Counted from the stretch's first letter, positions 6,572 to 13,426 are shown. The stretch: 13,426 nucleotides of DNA from an uncultured Clostridia bacterium (GCA_937893605.1 CALBGG010000038.1:1-13426); one strand, 5' to 3'. Notes: generated from the letters alone by a model not told the origin. A program made the numbers and translations.

Positions 6572-9028
6572 ATGCCGAAGCGAAAGGGCAATCTGAATAC
6601 CGTTTACATATCCGAGCGCTTGCAGGAGAGCCTGCGGCCGATAGCCGACTGCGCGATGACCACGGTCGTCGCGCCCATGGGCTACGGCAAAACGACGGCC
6701 GTGAACTGGTATCTTTCCCAACGCTCAAAAGCCGTCTCGCCGCGTATAATACGCATAAGCGTTTATTCGGACAATCTTACAATATTCTGGCGCAGCGTTC
6801 AGGCCGCATTTGCCCACGAGGGCTTAGGCTTTCTGTCTGACTACCCCTGTCCGGGCGACAGCACCGGAGCAGCTCTCCTCACGGACGATTTGTGCCGCGA
6901 GCTCGGCGGCGGCAGGGAATGCTATATTTTCATCGACGATTTTCACCTTTTGACAGACGGACGCATACCGGGCTTTTTGTGCCGTCTTGCAAACCGTCTG
7001 CCGGACGGCGTTCATCTGATCGTTGCGGGGCGAGACAGGTTTTTGCCCGCCGCCGAGACATTGCGCCTCGGCAGCCGTGTCTATCAGATAGACACCGAGC
7101 AGCTCAGGCTCAACCACACCGAGCTTGCCGTTTACGCGCATCGCTGCGGAGCAGCGCTCTCCGACGAGCAGATATCCCGCCTTCTGTATTCCAGCGAGGG
7201 CTGGTTTTCGGCCGTTTACCTCAATCTTCGTTCTCTTTCCGAGAACGGCAAGCTTCCGGACAAAAGCTCGGATATCTACACAATGTTCGCCGCCGCGATG
7301 ATAGACCCTCTGCCCGATGCACAGCGCGAATTTCTCGCAGTCATGGGGCTTGCGGATGAGTTCACCGCGGAGATGGCGCGCTTTGTCACGCAAAGTGAAG
7401 ATAGCGACAGATTTCTCGCTGCTCTGACAGAGCAGAACGCATTTGCAAAGCGTCTGCCCGACGGCGTGACATATCGCTTTCACCACATGATGAAGGAGTG
7501 CGCCGAGCGCGTGTTCCGCACAATGAGCGAGGAAAAGCAAAACGCATATCTTGACCGCTTCGGCGCATGGTACGAAAGCCGCCGTCAATACCTGCACGCA
7601 CTGTCGGCTTACAGAAAAAGCGGGAATTTCGACGCTGTTTTGCGGGTCGTTGAAAACGACGCCGGGGTAATGCTCGCAGGGCTCAGACCCGAGATCGTGC
7701 TGGACTTCCTGTCTGAATGCCCGGAAGAGGCCCTCAGGGAGCACCCCGCAGCGCTGCTGGTTTTGATGCGGCGAATGTTCACCTGGCGGCAGATACCCAG
7801 GATGACGGAGCTCAAGGAGCTTCTGCTTCGTTCAATCGACGAGCACCCCGGTATGCCGGATATCGAGCGCGGCAATCTTTTGGGTGAGTGTGACCTTATC
7901 CAAAGCTTTCTTTGCTATAACGACATAAGCGCCATGAGCCGCCTGCACCGCAGTGCGAGCCTCAGGATGTCACGGCCGGCTATAAGCATCCAGTCAAGCG
8001 GCGGATGGACCTTCGGCTCGCCGTCGGTGCTTATGATGTTCCACCGCTCTCCGGGCGGGCTGGATGACGAGCTTGCCGAGATGGACGAATGCATGCCGCA
8101 CTATTACAAAGTCACGTGCGGCCACGGCCTGGGCGCTGAAACGATCATGCGCGCGGAGGCGGCCTTTATGCAGGCGCGTTTTACCGATGCGCAGATAGCT
8201 CTTGAGAGAGCTTACGCCCAAATTGCCGGCAACGGGCAGGAAAACATGACTCTGTGCTGCGATTTTCTGGCACACAGACTCTCGCTTTTTTCCGACGCTT
8301 TGCCTCGATACACGGAAAGCGAGCGCTATGAGGCGCTTCTTTCCCGCCACGACGCTTCGTGGATACACATTTGGAGCGCAATAAACGCATATTATTACGC
8401 CGTTCTCGGTCGGGCGGACAGGATACCGCCGGTTTTTGCCGAGCACAGGCTGGGCACAATAAACTTTCTCGCGCCCGGAAAGCCCATGATGGAGATGATC
8501 GAAAATCAGGTCTATCTCGCCCAGGGCGCTTACGCTGCGGTCATAGGACGCAGCGAGGGGCTTTTTGCCATGTGTGAAGCCATGCACTACGCGCTGGTGG
8601 CGCTGCATATCCGCATCCAGACTGCGGCGGCATATGAAATGCTCGGAAAGCGAGAGGAGGCCTGTACGCTGCTCTCGCGTGCGCTCGGCGATGCCGAGCC
8701 CGACGGATTTATGCTCCCCTTCGCTGAGAATTACGGATATTTAAAGTCTCTTCTCGAAGACATGCCGCAGATAGCACAGCTCGGCGCAATACTCGAACAG
8801 CGCAGGGCAAAGACCGATTATCCCACAGTATTTTCCTCCCTCACGCCGCGCGAGCGCGAGATAGCCATGCTTATTTCCCGGAGGCTTTCAAACCGCGAGA
8901 TCGCCGAAAGGCTGTTCCTCTCCGAGGGCAGCGTCAAGCAGTATTTAAATCAGCTTTACGCAAAGCTTTCCATCGAGGGGGAGGCGCGCACAAAGCGCCG
9001 CCGTCTCGGCGAGCTTGCAAAAAGCTAA
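6572..9028 (+). CDS. MalT-like LuxR-family transcriptional regulator (STAND ATPase)
   Basis: A large (818 aa) ATP-dependent transcription activator of the MalT/LAL type. The N-terminal NTPase domain has Walker A APMGYGKTT (residues 34-42) and Walker B CYIFIDDFHLL (about 117-127). A long helical, TPR-like middle, expected to sense an inducer, follows with YESRRQYLHALSAYRKSGNF-type repeats. The C-terminus is a LuxR helix-turn-helix: SLTPREREIAMLI, then LSNREIAERLFLSEGSVKQY, beginning near residue 756. The protein ends about 10 residues after the HTH. The ATG at 6572 has a weak GAAAGG site (6558-6563). No inducer can be read from the sequence. It is followed by a strong hairpin and then by the lipoprotein run, which is a plausible target. 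Related regulators in Clostridia often sit beside genes they control, but that is inference here. Confidence 0.93.
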   Translation: MPKRKGNLNTVYISERLQESLRPIADCAMTTVVAPMGYGKTTAVNWYLSQRSKAVSPRIIRISVYSDNLTIFWRSVQAAFAHEGLGFLSDYPCPGDSTGAALLTDDLCRELGGGRECYIFIDDFHLLTDGRIPGFLCRLANRLPDGVHLIVAGRDRFLPAAETLRLGSRVYQIDTEQLRLNHTELAVYAHRCGAALSDEQISRLLYSSEGWFSAVYLNLRSLSENGKLPDKSSDIYTMFAAAMIDPLPDAQREFLAVMGLADEFTAEMARFVTQSEDSDRFLAALTEQNAFAKRLPDGVTYRFHHMMKECAERVFRTMSEEKQNAYLDRFGAWYESRRQYLHALSAYRKSGNFDAVLRVVENDAGVMLAGLRPEIVLDFLSECPEEALREHPAALLVLMRRMFTWRQIPRMTELKELLLRSIDEHPGMPDIERGNLLGECDLIQSFLCYNDISAMSRLHRSASLRMSRPAISIQSSGGWTFGSPSVLMMFHRSPGGLDDELAEMDECMPHYYKVTCGHGLGAETIMRAEAAFMQARFTDAQIALERAYAQIAGNGQENMTLCCDFLAHRLSLFSDALPRYTESERYEALLSRHDASWIHIWSAINAYYYAVLGRADRIPPVFAEHRLGTINFLAPGKPMMEMIENQVYLAQGAYAAVIGRSEGLFAMCEAMHYALVALHIRIQTAAAYEMLGKREEACTLLSRALGDAEPDGFMLPFAENYGYLKSLLEDMPQIAQLGAILEQRRAKTDYPTVFSSLTPREREIAMLISRRLSNREIAERLFLSEGSVKQYLNQLYAKLSIEGEARTKRRRLGELAKS

Positions 9029-9048
9029 CCTCAGGTTAATAGGAAACA

Positions 9049-9089
9049 AAAACGATCCGCTGTACAATGTTGCTGCAGCGGATCGTTTT
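9049..9089 (+). terminator. Strong stem-loop after the regulator gene (terminator or attenuator)
   Basis: AAAACGATCCGCTG (9049-9062) and CAGCGGATCGTTTT (9076-9089) are perfect 14-bp arms around a 13-base loop. The T-run ends the right arm and continues as ATATA; an A-run opens the left arm, so it could work in both directions. It begins 20 bases after the regulator stop. The next gene's ribosome site starts only 7 bases after it, which leaves no space for a promoter in between. Confidence 0.75.
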
Positions 9090-9107
9090 ATATACGGGAA
9101 GGGAGAA

Positions 9108-9353
9108 ATGCGTTTGAACCGAAAATACATAAGCGCGGTCAAGCCGCTTGACGACCACGTTCTTCAGGTCGATTTTGTATCCGGCAGCAGACTGCTGCTT
9201 GATATGAAGCCGTATCTCGACAAGCTGCGCTTCAGACCCCTTGCCGATATGCAGCTTTGGAACAGCGCCGTGACAAACGGCATCTTCATCCGCTTCGGCA
9301 GCGTTGAAATAAGCCATGACGAGCTTTTCTGCATGGCCGAACGGGAAATATGA
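9108..9353 (+). CDS. DUF2442 domain protein
   Basis: An 81-residue protein that fits the DUF2442 family in length and pattern: YISAVKPLDDHVLQVDFVSG followed by LLLDMKPYLDK, F-PLAD-LWN, an aromatic strand IFIRFG and the closing SHDELF. The family has no established biochemical function; it is often found beside DUF4160 proteins in toxin-antitoxin-like pairs, but no DUF4160 gene is visible here. No signal peptide or membrane segment, so it should be cytoplasmic. The ATG at 9108 follows GGGAAGGGA (9096-9104); the frame stays open upstream through the hairpin, and I reject that extension because the hairpin is non-coding and the site fits this ATG. The next gene begins 17 bp later, so it likely heads or joins the lipoprotein operon. 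Confidence 0.8.
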   Translation: MRLNRKYISAVKPLDDHVLQVDFVSGSRLLLDMKPYLDKLRFRPLADMQLWNSAVTNGIFIRFGSVEISHDELFCMAEREI

Positions 9354-9370
9354 CAACAAGGAGAACAAAC

Positions 9371-10075
9371 ATGAAAGCACTGAAAAAATATCTTGCGCTC
9401 ATACCGGCGCTGCTGATGTGCCTGAGTTTCGCCGCATGCGGCAATGACAGCACCGGCGATGGTGATGACGGCAATATACCCTCCGGTGCGCCCGACTTTT
9501 TCGAGGGAATGGTTAAGGATGACGGGCTCTTGGCCGATTACGGCATGTACTGCGGACTGTGGGTCTGCGATGACGGCCGCGAGATGGAGGTCGAAAAGGA
9601 CGAGGATGCGCAGGAGACGCGCTTTGTTCTCTACAGCGTTGACGGCGAAGAGATCGACGCGAGCGGCTACATCCAGCTCTCGACGGAATACAGCGCCGAC
9701 TATTTCTACAACGAGCACGACGGCGTTGCCTATCACAGCTGGTTCGATGAGGACGGCGTGCTCAATGTTTACAGCTTCGGCACGTTCACCAAAAACGACA
9801 GCACGCCCTCCATTGCCGCAGGCACATGGTATCTCGACGGCAGCGAGAGCGCGACCAGCCGCCTTCAGATCGGAGAGGACGGCAAGTGGATGCTCTACGA
9901 GGACGCGGACAGCTCCCCCGCACTTATCGACAGCGGCAGCATAGAGGCCGTCGGCGACGGTGCGTATTCGGCAGTGTCCGAGCAGTTTGAGGACGTTGCC
10001 TACGATATCACGCTCACCGACGAGAGCACCCTTTACTGGGGCGGCGAAAACGACTGCTATATGAGGCTCGACTGA
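9371..10075 (+). CDS. Acidic lipoprotein 1 with two GxW-type repeats
   Basis: A 234-residue putative lipoprotein, function unknown. The leader MKALKKYLALIPALLMCLSF ends in FAAC, so Cys23 would be lipidated; Phe at -3 is a slightly unusual lipobox. A short Asp/Gly-rich linker follows. The mature protein is very acidic and seems to hold two related beta-rich modules, one starting at CGLW (61-64) and the other at AGTW (150-153); both continue with alternating hydrophobic/polar strands as in small lipocalin-like barrels. The second module resembles the C-terminus of the next gene's product. AAGGAG (9358-9363) precedes the ATG at 9371; the frame is open to 9350, but the extra residues would precede the signal peptide. 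Only one base separates its stop from the next ATG. Expected on the outer face of the membrane. Confidence 0.8.
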   Translation: MKALKKYLALIPALLMCLSFAACGNDSTGDGDDGNIPSGAPDFFEGMVKDDGLLADYGMYCGLWVCDDGREMEVEKDEDAQETRFVLYSVDGEEIDASGYIQLSTEYSADYFYNEHDGVAYHSWFDEDGVLNVYSFGTFTKNDSTPSIAAGTWYLDGSESATSRLQIGEDGKWMLYEDADSSPALIDSGSIEAVGDGAYSAVSEQFEDVAYDITLTDESTLYWGGENDCYMRLD

Positions 10076-10076
10076 T

Positions 10077-10784
10077 ATGAAAAAGCATATCGCTATGCTT
10101 TTGGCGCTTATGATGTGCCTGTGCCTTGCCGCATGCGGCGATAATGGCACGAACGATGACGAGCAGATAGCGGGCGGCGACTGGCGCACGACGGGCGTTG
10201 TGCGCGCAAACGGCGTCATAACTCGCGGCGGCGAGGATACGGACGTTCTCGTCTGCATTGACCGCGACAGCGCAACGTTTTACTACGACGATATCGAGCA
10301 GACGCTGTTTGACTATGTGACTTTCCCCATGCAGGTCGTTTCCGACGATGATGATCCGTGGGAGGCTTTTCAAAGCATCGACTTTGCCGACCGCAACGGA
10401 GACGGCAGCAGCGACGTTGCCATTATATTCACTTTTGACGGCGATACCGCGCTTTTGGTCTGGTTCTGGGACGCGGACAGGGAGCTGTTCGTGTTCCGGC
10501 CCGAGGAGAGCGAGATGGGCACCAACGACGACGTCGATCTGAGCGACTTTGAGGGCACCTGGCTCGGAACCGAGAGCGATCAGCCCGACTATATCGAGAT
10601 ATCGGACGGAAGCTGGGCGGCATATTTAAACGGCGAGATGACCGACGGCGGCGACTTCAGGTATGAGCCCGAGCTCGATGCCGTGTATGCCTACGGAAGC
10701 GACCGCTCCGGCTCCTACGCCGAGCTGCACGATAATGGGCAGACGCTGTATATATCGAGCCTCGGTTACTTCAGCCGCGGCTGA
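10077..10784 (+). CDS. Acidic lipoprotein 2 with DxNxDGxxD motif
   Basis: A 235-residue putative lipoprotein, function unknown. The leader MKKHIAMLLALMMCLCLAAC has a canonical lipobox LAAC with Cys20 as lipidation site, and is clearly related to those of the two flanking genes. The mature part has an N-terminal module with DFADRNGDGSSDVAIIF (Asp/Asn ladder at 105-113, as in EF-hand/dockerin/VCBS-like calcium loops) followed by LLVWFWDAD, and a C-terminal module from GTW (160-162) similar to the second module of lipoprotein 1. Calcium binding is therefore possible but not shown. The ATG at 10077 lies one base after the preceding stop; GAGG at 10063-10066 may serve as ribosome site. Its stop TGA shares an A with the next in-frame ATG (10784), which points to coupled translation. 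Confidence 0.8.
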   Translation: MKKHIAMLLALMMCLCLAACGDNGTNDDEQIAGGDWRTTGVVRANGVITRGGEDTDVLVCIDRDSATFYYDDIEQTLFDYVTFPMQVVSDDDDPWEAFQSIDFADRNGDGSSDVAIIFTFDGDTALLVWFWDADRELFVFRPEESEMGTNDDVDLSDFEGTWLGTESDQPDYIEISDGSWAAYLNGEMTDGGDFRYEPELDAVYAYGSDRSGSYAELHDNGQTLYISSLGYFSRG

Positions 10785-10800
10785 TGATAAAAGAGAGAGC

Positions 10801-10804
10801 GAGG
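10801..10804 (+). promoter_or_regulatory. Ribosome binding site deciding the lipoprotein 3 start
   Basis: GAGG lies 9 bases before the ATG at 10814 and only 3 before the ATG at 10808. The longer start at 10784 overlaps the previous stop and would put charged residues ahead of the signal peptide. The site therefore supports 10814. Confidence 0.5.
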
Positions 10805-10813
10805 ATAATGGTA

Positions 10814-11288
10814 ATGAACCGATATAAAAAATACACCGCGCTTTTTCTGGCGCTTATCATGTATCTCGGCATTGCCGCCTGCGAAAACGGCGTTTGCAGC
10901 TATGCAAACCTCGGCGAGGGCTTCAACACCGCCGACTGCTACTGGGAGGAGAAAATGCTCGGCGAACAGGCGCACGACGGCATACGCGAGGTGGAATTCG
11001 ACGCCGTGTACTGCAATTCCGAACGACTTCATCCCCTGCTTCGGCAAGGAGTATATCGCGAACGTCACCTGCGGCCTGTACGACTACTACAGCGGCATGT
11101 GGCTGACCGACGACTATGACGGCCTTGTATTTGCCGCCGAGGCGCAGACTGATAACTTTAAAGATTACGAAAAGCGCAAGCAGGGAGACAGCATTTATCC
11201 CGGGGTCTGCATCATGGACATAGACCTCATTGACACGGAAAGCGCGCTGTTTTTCGATATCTGCGCCGATTGGAGGTATAATCTGTGA
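10814..11288 (+). pseudogene. Lipoprotein 3, disrupted by a +1 frameshift
   Basis: A third lipoprotein of the same run, apparently broken. The leader MNRYKKYTALFLALIMYLGI ends in IAAC (Cys23) and resembles the two preceding leaders. From 10814 the frame reads well to about 11020 (EVEFDAVYCNS), then turns Arg/Leu-rich and stops at 11119. The plausible continuation NDFIPCFGKEYIANVTCGLY is in the next frame from about 11022 and runs to the TGA at 11286-11288. The span is 475 bases, one more than a multiple of three, so a single extra base near 11015-11022 explains it. The repaired protein would have about 157 residues. This may be a true mutation or a sequencing/assembly error. No homopolymer marks the spot. 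The ATG at 10814 is preferred over those at 10784 and 10808 because GAGG (10801-10804) is correctly spaced for it. Confidence 0.7.
11272..11277 (+). promoter_or_regulatory. Ribosome binding site for a GTG start
   Basis: GGAGGT lies 7 bases before GTG at 11285. It is the strongest site of the lipoprotein run and fixes a GTG start that overlaps the preceding TGA (GTGA). It is too far (19 bases) from the alternative ATG at 11297. Confidence 0.75.
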
Positions 11289-12175
11289 ACAGAAAAATGA
11301 GCGACGCCGAGCTGTCAAAAAGGCTCGGCGCATATCAGACGATAGAGCGCATAGGCACGGTGCTCGGGCTTATCCTCATCGCGGCCGGCGGCATTATCGC
11401 CCTTGTTCAGCATAATCTTTGGGTCTTTGCCGGCCTGTTTTTCGCGGGCGTTATCGTGCTGGTCATCATAAGCTTCGTCGTAAACACGAAGAAAAACGTG
11501 CTTTTGAATCTCCAGCTCGGCGACTTCTTCCACGCGGAGCTGCAAAGCGCCTTCGGGCCGGGAACGGCGGAGCCGACCATGCCCATAAGCGAAAAGTACC
11601 TCAGGGTCGCAGAGCTCATAGATCAGTGCTGGGAAAGCAGCAACGTCAGCAATTTCTTCGAGGGCGAGCACGCGGCCATTCGATTTTCGGTCGCAAACGT
11701 CACGCTCGACCACCTCGTTGAGGAGCGTTCGGGGGCGGATAACGACAACTGGATGACCAAGACCGTCACGGTCTTCAAGGGCGTTGTCGTCCGCTGCGCG
11801 GATATTTGCGATGCAAATTTCGATATCAGCATCACCGACCGCTATCAGGAAGCTCCCACGAAGGGCGACGTTTCCGACCCCGCGGTGTTCGCCGGGCGCT
11901 TCAAGGTGCGCACCTCCGACGGGCGTGAGGCCATGGCGCCGGTGACGCCGGAAATGCGCACGCTGTGCAGCGAGCTTGAAAAAGCCGTCGGCGGCAAGCT
12001 GTGCGGCCTTAAGCTTAAAGACGGCGCGGCTGCTGTAGCGCTCAACACAAGTTATCAGTTTTCAAACGTTCCGCCGAACACCGATCTCAGGAACATCGAC
12101 GGGATCCGCAAGGCGTATGTCGAATCAATAGAAACTCTGAAAGCGCTGCTTGATATTCTCAAAGGCAAGCTGTAA
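11285..12175 (+). CDS. DUF3137-like two-helix membrane protein
   Basis: A 296-residue membrane protein of unknown function. Two transmembrane segments lie near residues 22-41 and 45-67, joined by a short turn, leaving a large C-terminal domain that is probably cytoplasmic. That domain resembles DUF3137 proteins: FFEGEHAAIRFSVANVTLDH, then TVTVFKGVVVRC, VFAGRFKVRTSD, a helix of the TPEMRTLCSELEKAVGG type, and a final AVALN strand with a hydrophobic C-terminal helix. DUF3137 genes often accompany LemA-type genes, but none is visible here. Start is GTG at 11285, overlapping the stop of the frameshifted lipoprotein by 4 bp, so the two were designed to be cotranslated. It is the last gene before a strong terminator. 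The family match is from pattern memory, not a search. Confidence 0.72.
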   Translation: MNRKMSDAELSKRLGAYQTIERIGTVLGLILIAAGGIIALVQHNLWVFAGLFFAGVIVLVIISFVVNTKKNVLLNLQLGDFFHAELQSAFGPGTAEPTMPISEKYLRVAELIDQCWESSNVSNFFEGEHAAIRFSVANVTLDHLVEERSGADNDNWMTKTVTVFKGVVVRCADICDANFDISITDRYQEAPTKGDVSDPAVFAGRFKVRTSDGREAMAPVTPEMRTLCSELEKAVGGKLCGLKLKDGAAAVALNTSYQFSNVPPNTDLRNIDGIRKAYVESIETLKALLDILKGKL

Positions 12176-12178
12176 CGC

Positions 12179-12209
12179 AAAAACCGTGAGGAAATTCCTC
12201 ACGGTTTTT
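12179..12209. terminator. Bidirectional intrinsic terminator between convergent genes
   Basis: AAAAACCGTGAGGAA (12179-12193) and TTCCTCACGGTTTTT (12195-12209) form 15-bp arms about a single central base; in RNA a GTGAGG/CCTCAC core closes an AAATT loop. A T-run follows on the plus strand and, because of the leading A-run, also on the minus strand. It begins 3 bases after the DUF3137-like stop and its right arm contains the stop codon (12199-12201) of the convergent DUF1648-type gene, so it can serve both operons. Confidence 0.92.
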
Positions 12210-12681
12210 TGTATTTTGAGATTTTTACCGTCCGCCATATGATGTCGGCGGTTATGAGTACGCACAGGGCAAATACCGGCACGAGCGGCATGGGCTTCTG
12301 CGATATAATATTCCGGCACATATACGAAAACAGGGCAAGGCAAAGGAGCTTACTTTCACCGAGCAGACTTACGGTCTCGACAGCGATATTTTTCTTATAC
12401 CGCTCGTCCATATCCCAGGGCATGTTGGGGTTTTCGACCTGCTTTGGGATGAGCGCAAATGCCGTCATCATGGCATACATCAGTACCTCGATGCCGAACA
12501 GCAGCCAGATGACTCCCTTGCCGGTGTAATCCGTGACCTCGCCGAAAGCGTTAAAGTGCCCCGCTATCCGGTCGGGCAGAGCGGAGTAGCTTACGAGTAT
12601 GTACACAAGCGTCGCAATAATAAGCGCAAGACTTATCAGCTCGACCGCCGCCTGATATGAGCTGAGCCTTGGTTTTTTCAT
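12199..12681 (-). CDS. DUF1648-type small integral membrane protein
   Basis: A 160-residue membrane protein of unknown function. It has four likely transmembrane helices (about 11-33, 57-79, 103-121, 131-150). Between the first two lies LPDRIAGHFNAFGEVTDYTG (residues 35-54), which fits the DUF1648 signature (LP..I..HFN..G..D.YG.K). DUF1648 proteins include SdpI-type immunity proteins, but those are longer; this short form is better left as uncharacterised. The ATG at 12679-12681 has AAGGAG (12689-12694) placed inside the end of the upstream galactosidase gene; one base separates that stop from this start. It is thus the second gene of a galactosidase operon and ends in the shared terminator. 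A role in sugar metabolism is not indicated by its sequence. Confidence 0.8.
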   Translation of the reverse strand: MKKPRLSSYQAAVELISLALIIATLVYILVSYSALPDRIAGHFNAFGEVTDYTGKGVIWLLFGIEVLMYAMMTAFALIPKQVENPNMPWDMDERYKKNIAVETVSLLGESKLLCLALFSYMCRNIISQKPMPLVPVFALCVLITADIIWRTVKISKYKKP

Positions 12682-12682
12682 G

Positions 12683-13426
12683 TCATTTCTCCTTCTTCAC
12701 CGTATACAGGGCGCTTCCGAAGTCACCGAACATATGAAGTCTCTCGTTATAGCCCGTTCCGAGGAACTGGTTATTGAGCCCCACGCCGGACATGAGCGCC
12801 GCTCCCGAAGCCGTGAAGTTCTCCGCGCCGTCGGGCATGGTGAAGAGCTTATTGACCGTGCGCAGCACAAAGCCGTCGGGGTCGAGCTCAACGGGCATGA
12901 CGTGCTTGACCAGACCGCCGAGGCGCTTTACAAACAGGCTCTGGCTCTTGCAGACAAGATGATATTTTTCGTTCGGCTCAAGACCGTGCACCGAAAGCAT
13001 ATCATAGCCCTCGGAGGCTGTGCACAGCTTCTGAAAATGGCCGACTATATGCTCCTTCCCTCCCTTTGACGAGACCTGCCAGTGCAGCTTATTGGCCTTA
13101 TGCTCGTCAAAGCGATAGAATCTTCCGTATTGCAGCGTTTTGCGATGCTTTTTATAAAACGCTATCTGTCCGCGCAGCTCGCGCATCTCGGCTCTTGTCA
13201 TATATTTCAGCTCAAGCTCGTAGCCGAGCACGCCGAAGGCCGCGACGTTAAAGCGCGTCGAGAGCGGCGTATCGCGCAGGGTCTGCTGATGCGGTGCGGC
13301 CGAAACATGCGCGCCCATTGTCGACTGCGGATACAGATACGAAAGTCCGCCCTGGATATCCAGCCGCTCAATAGGGTCAGTATCGTCGGAGGCCCAGACC
13401 TGCGGCGAATAGCACAGCATGCCGAG
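12683..13426 (-). CDS. GH36 alpha-galactosidase, C-terminal part (cut by window edge)
   Basis: Hydrolyses terminal alpha-1,6-galactose from oligosaccharides such as melibiose and raffinose; GH36 enzymes are retaining glycosidases, commonly about 730 residues and cytoplasmic. The last 247 residues are inside the window. LGMLCYSPQVWASDDTDPIE (SDDTD at 13376-13390) is the conserved block expected to carry the acid/base Asp. It is followed by TMGAHVSAAPHQQT, the TPLSTRFNVAAFGVLGYELE segment that ends the barrel, and a C-terminal beta-domain ending in the GSALYTVKKEK tail. The nucleophile Asp block and N-terminal domain lie outside. No stop or shift interrupts the visible frame, and no signal peptide can be judged. 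The DUF1648-type gene follows after 1 bp. No sugar transporter is visible on this side. Confidence 0.93.
   Translation of the reverse strand, partial: LGMLCYSPQVWASDDTDPIERLDIQGGLSYLYPQSTMGAHVSAAPHQQTLRDTPLSTRFNVAAFGVLGYELELKYMTRAEMRELRGQIAFYKKHRKTLQYGRFYRFDEHKANKLHWQVSSKGGKEHIVGHFQKLCTASEGYDMLSVHGLEPNEKYHLVCKSQSLFVKRLGGLVKHVMPVELDPDGFVLRTVNKLFTMPDGAENFTASGAALMSGVGLNNQFLGTGYNERLHMFGDFGSALYTVKKEK

Noticed and set aside
9164..10258. Long minus-strand open frame (364 codons) opposite the DUF2442 and first two lipoprotein genes
   Set aside because: It spans three plus-strand genes with ribosome sites and signal peptides, and its product has no recognisable domain; a codon-bias shadow.
11012..11030. 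Programmed +1 frameshift in lipoprotein 3
   Set aside because: No slippery codon plus stop arrangement of the RF2 kind and no upstream stimulatory site is visible; a plain one-base insertion or sequence error is simpler.
1..13426. tRNA or rRNA genes, CRISPR arrays, insertion sequences, phage genes
   Set aside because: I looked for cloverleaf-like segments, regularly spaced repeats, transposase motifs and phage structural genes and saw none; coding density leaves little room for them.

Overview
The window looks like a chromosomal stretch of a GC-rich, anaerobic Gram-positive bacterium of the class Clostridia (Oscillospiraceae/Ruminococcaceae-like; inferred, not proven). Reasons: AGGAGG-type ribosome sites, a pgk-tpiA-gpmI-eno glycolytic operon, a clostridial-type FMN 2-hydroxyacid oxidase homologue with a Cys-rich N-terminus, a radical-SAM protein of the PflX kind, a MalT-like LuxR regulator and short-leader lipoproteins. 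I see no rRNA, tRNA, CRISPR array, insertion sequence or phage gene.

Left part (1-4339, minus strand): trmL, then pgk, tpiA, gpmI and the start of eno, tightly packed. tpiA and gpmI overlap by 8 bp. Together the four glycolytic genes carry 1,3-bisphosphoglycerate to phosphoenolpyruvate and interconvert the triose phosphates. gapA and cggR, the usual upstream partners in many Firmicutes, are not next to them; trmL (tRNA 2'-O-methyltransferase) is. A short inverted repeat lies in the pgk leader.

Middle part (4340-9028, plus strand): a divergent 193-bp intergenic region, then a PflX-like radical SAM protein, an FMN-dependent alpha-hydroxy-acid oxidizing protein, and a large STAND ATPase/LuxR transcriptional regulator (818 aa).

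Accessory part (9049-12209, plus strand): a strong hairpin right after the regulator, then a compact run of a DUF2442 protein, three lipoproteins with related leaders (the third broken by a +1 frameshift), and a two-helix membrane protein resembling DUF3137. Stops and starts abut or overlap, so this looks like one operon. Its function is not known; a cell-surface role beside a MalT-like regulator is the most distinctive feature of the window. It ends at a bidirectional terminator.

Right end (12199-13426, minus strand): the C-terminal part of a GH36 alpha-galactosidase, entering from outside the window, followed 1 bp later by a small DUF1648-type membrane protein. No intergenic stretch exceeds 300 bases; the largest (4340-4532) is described below.
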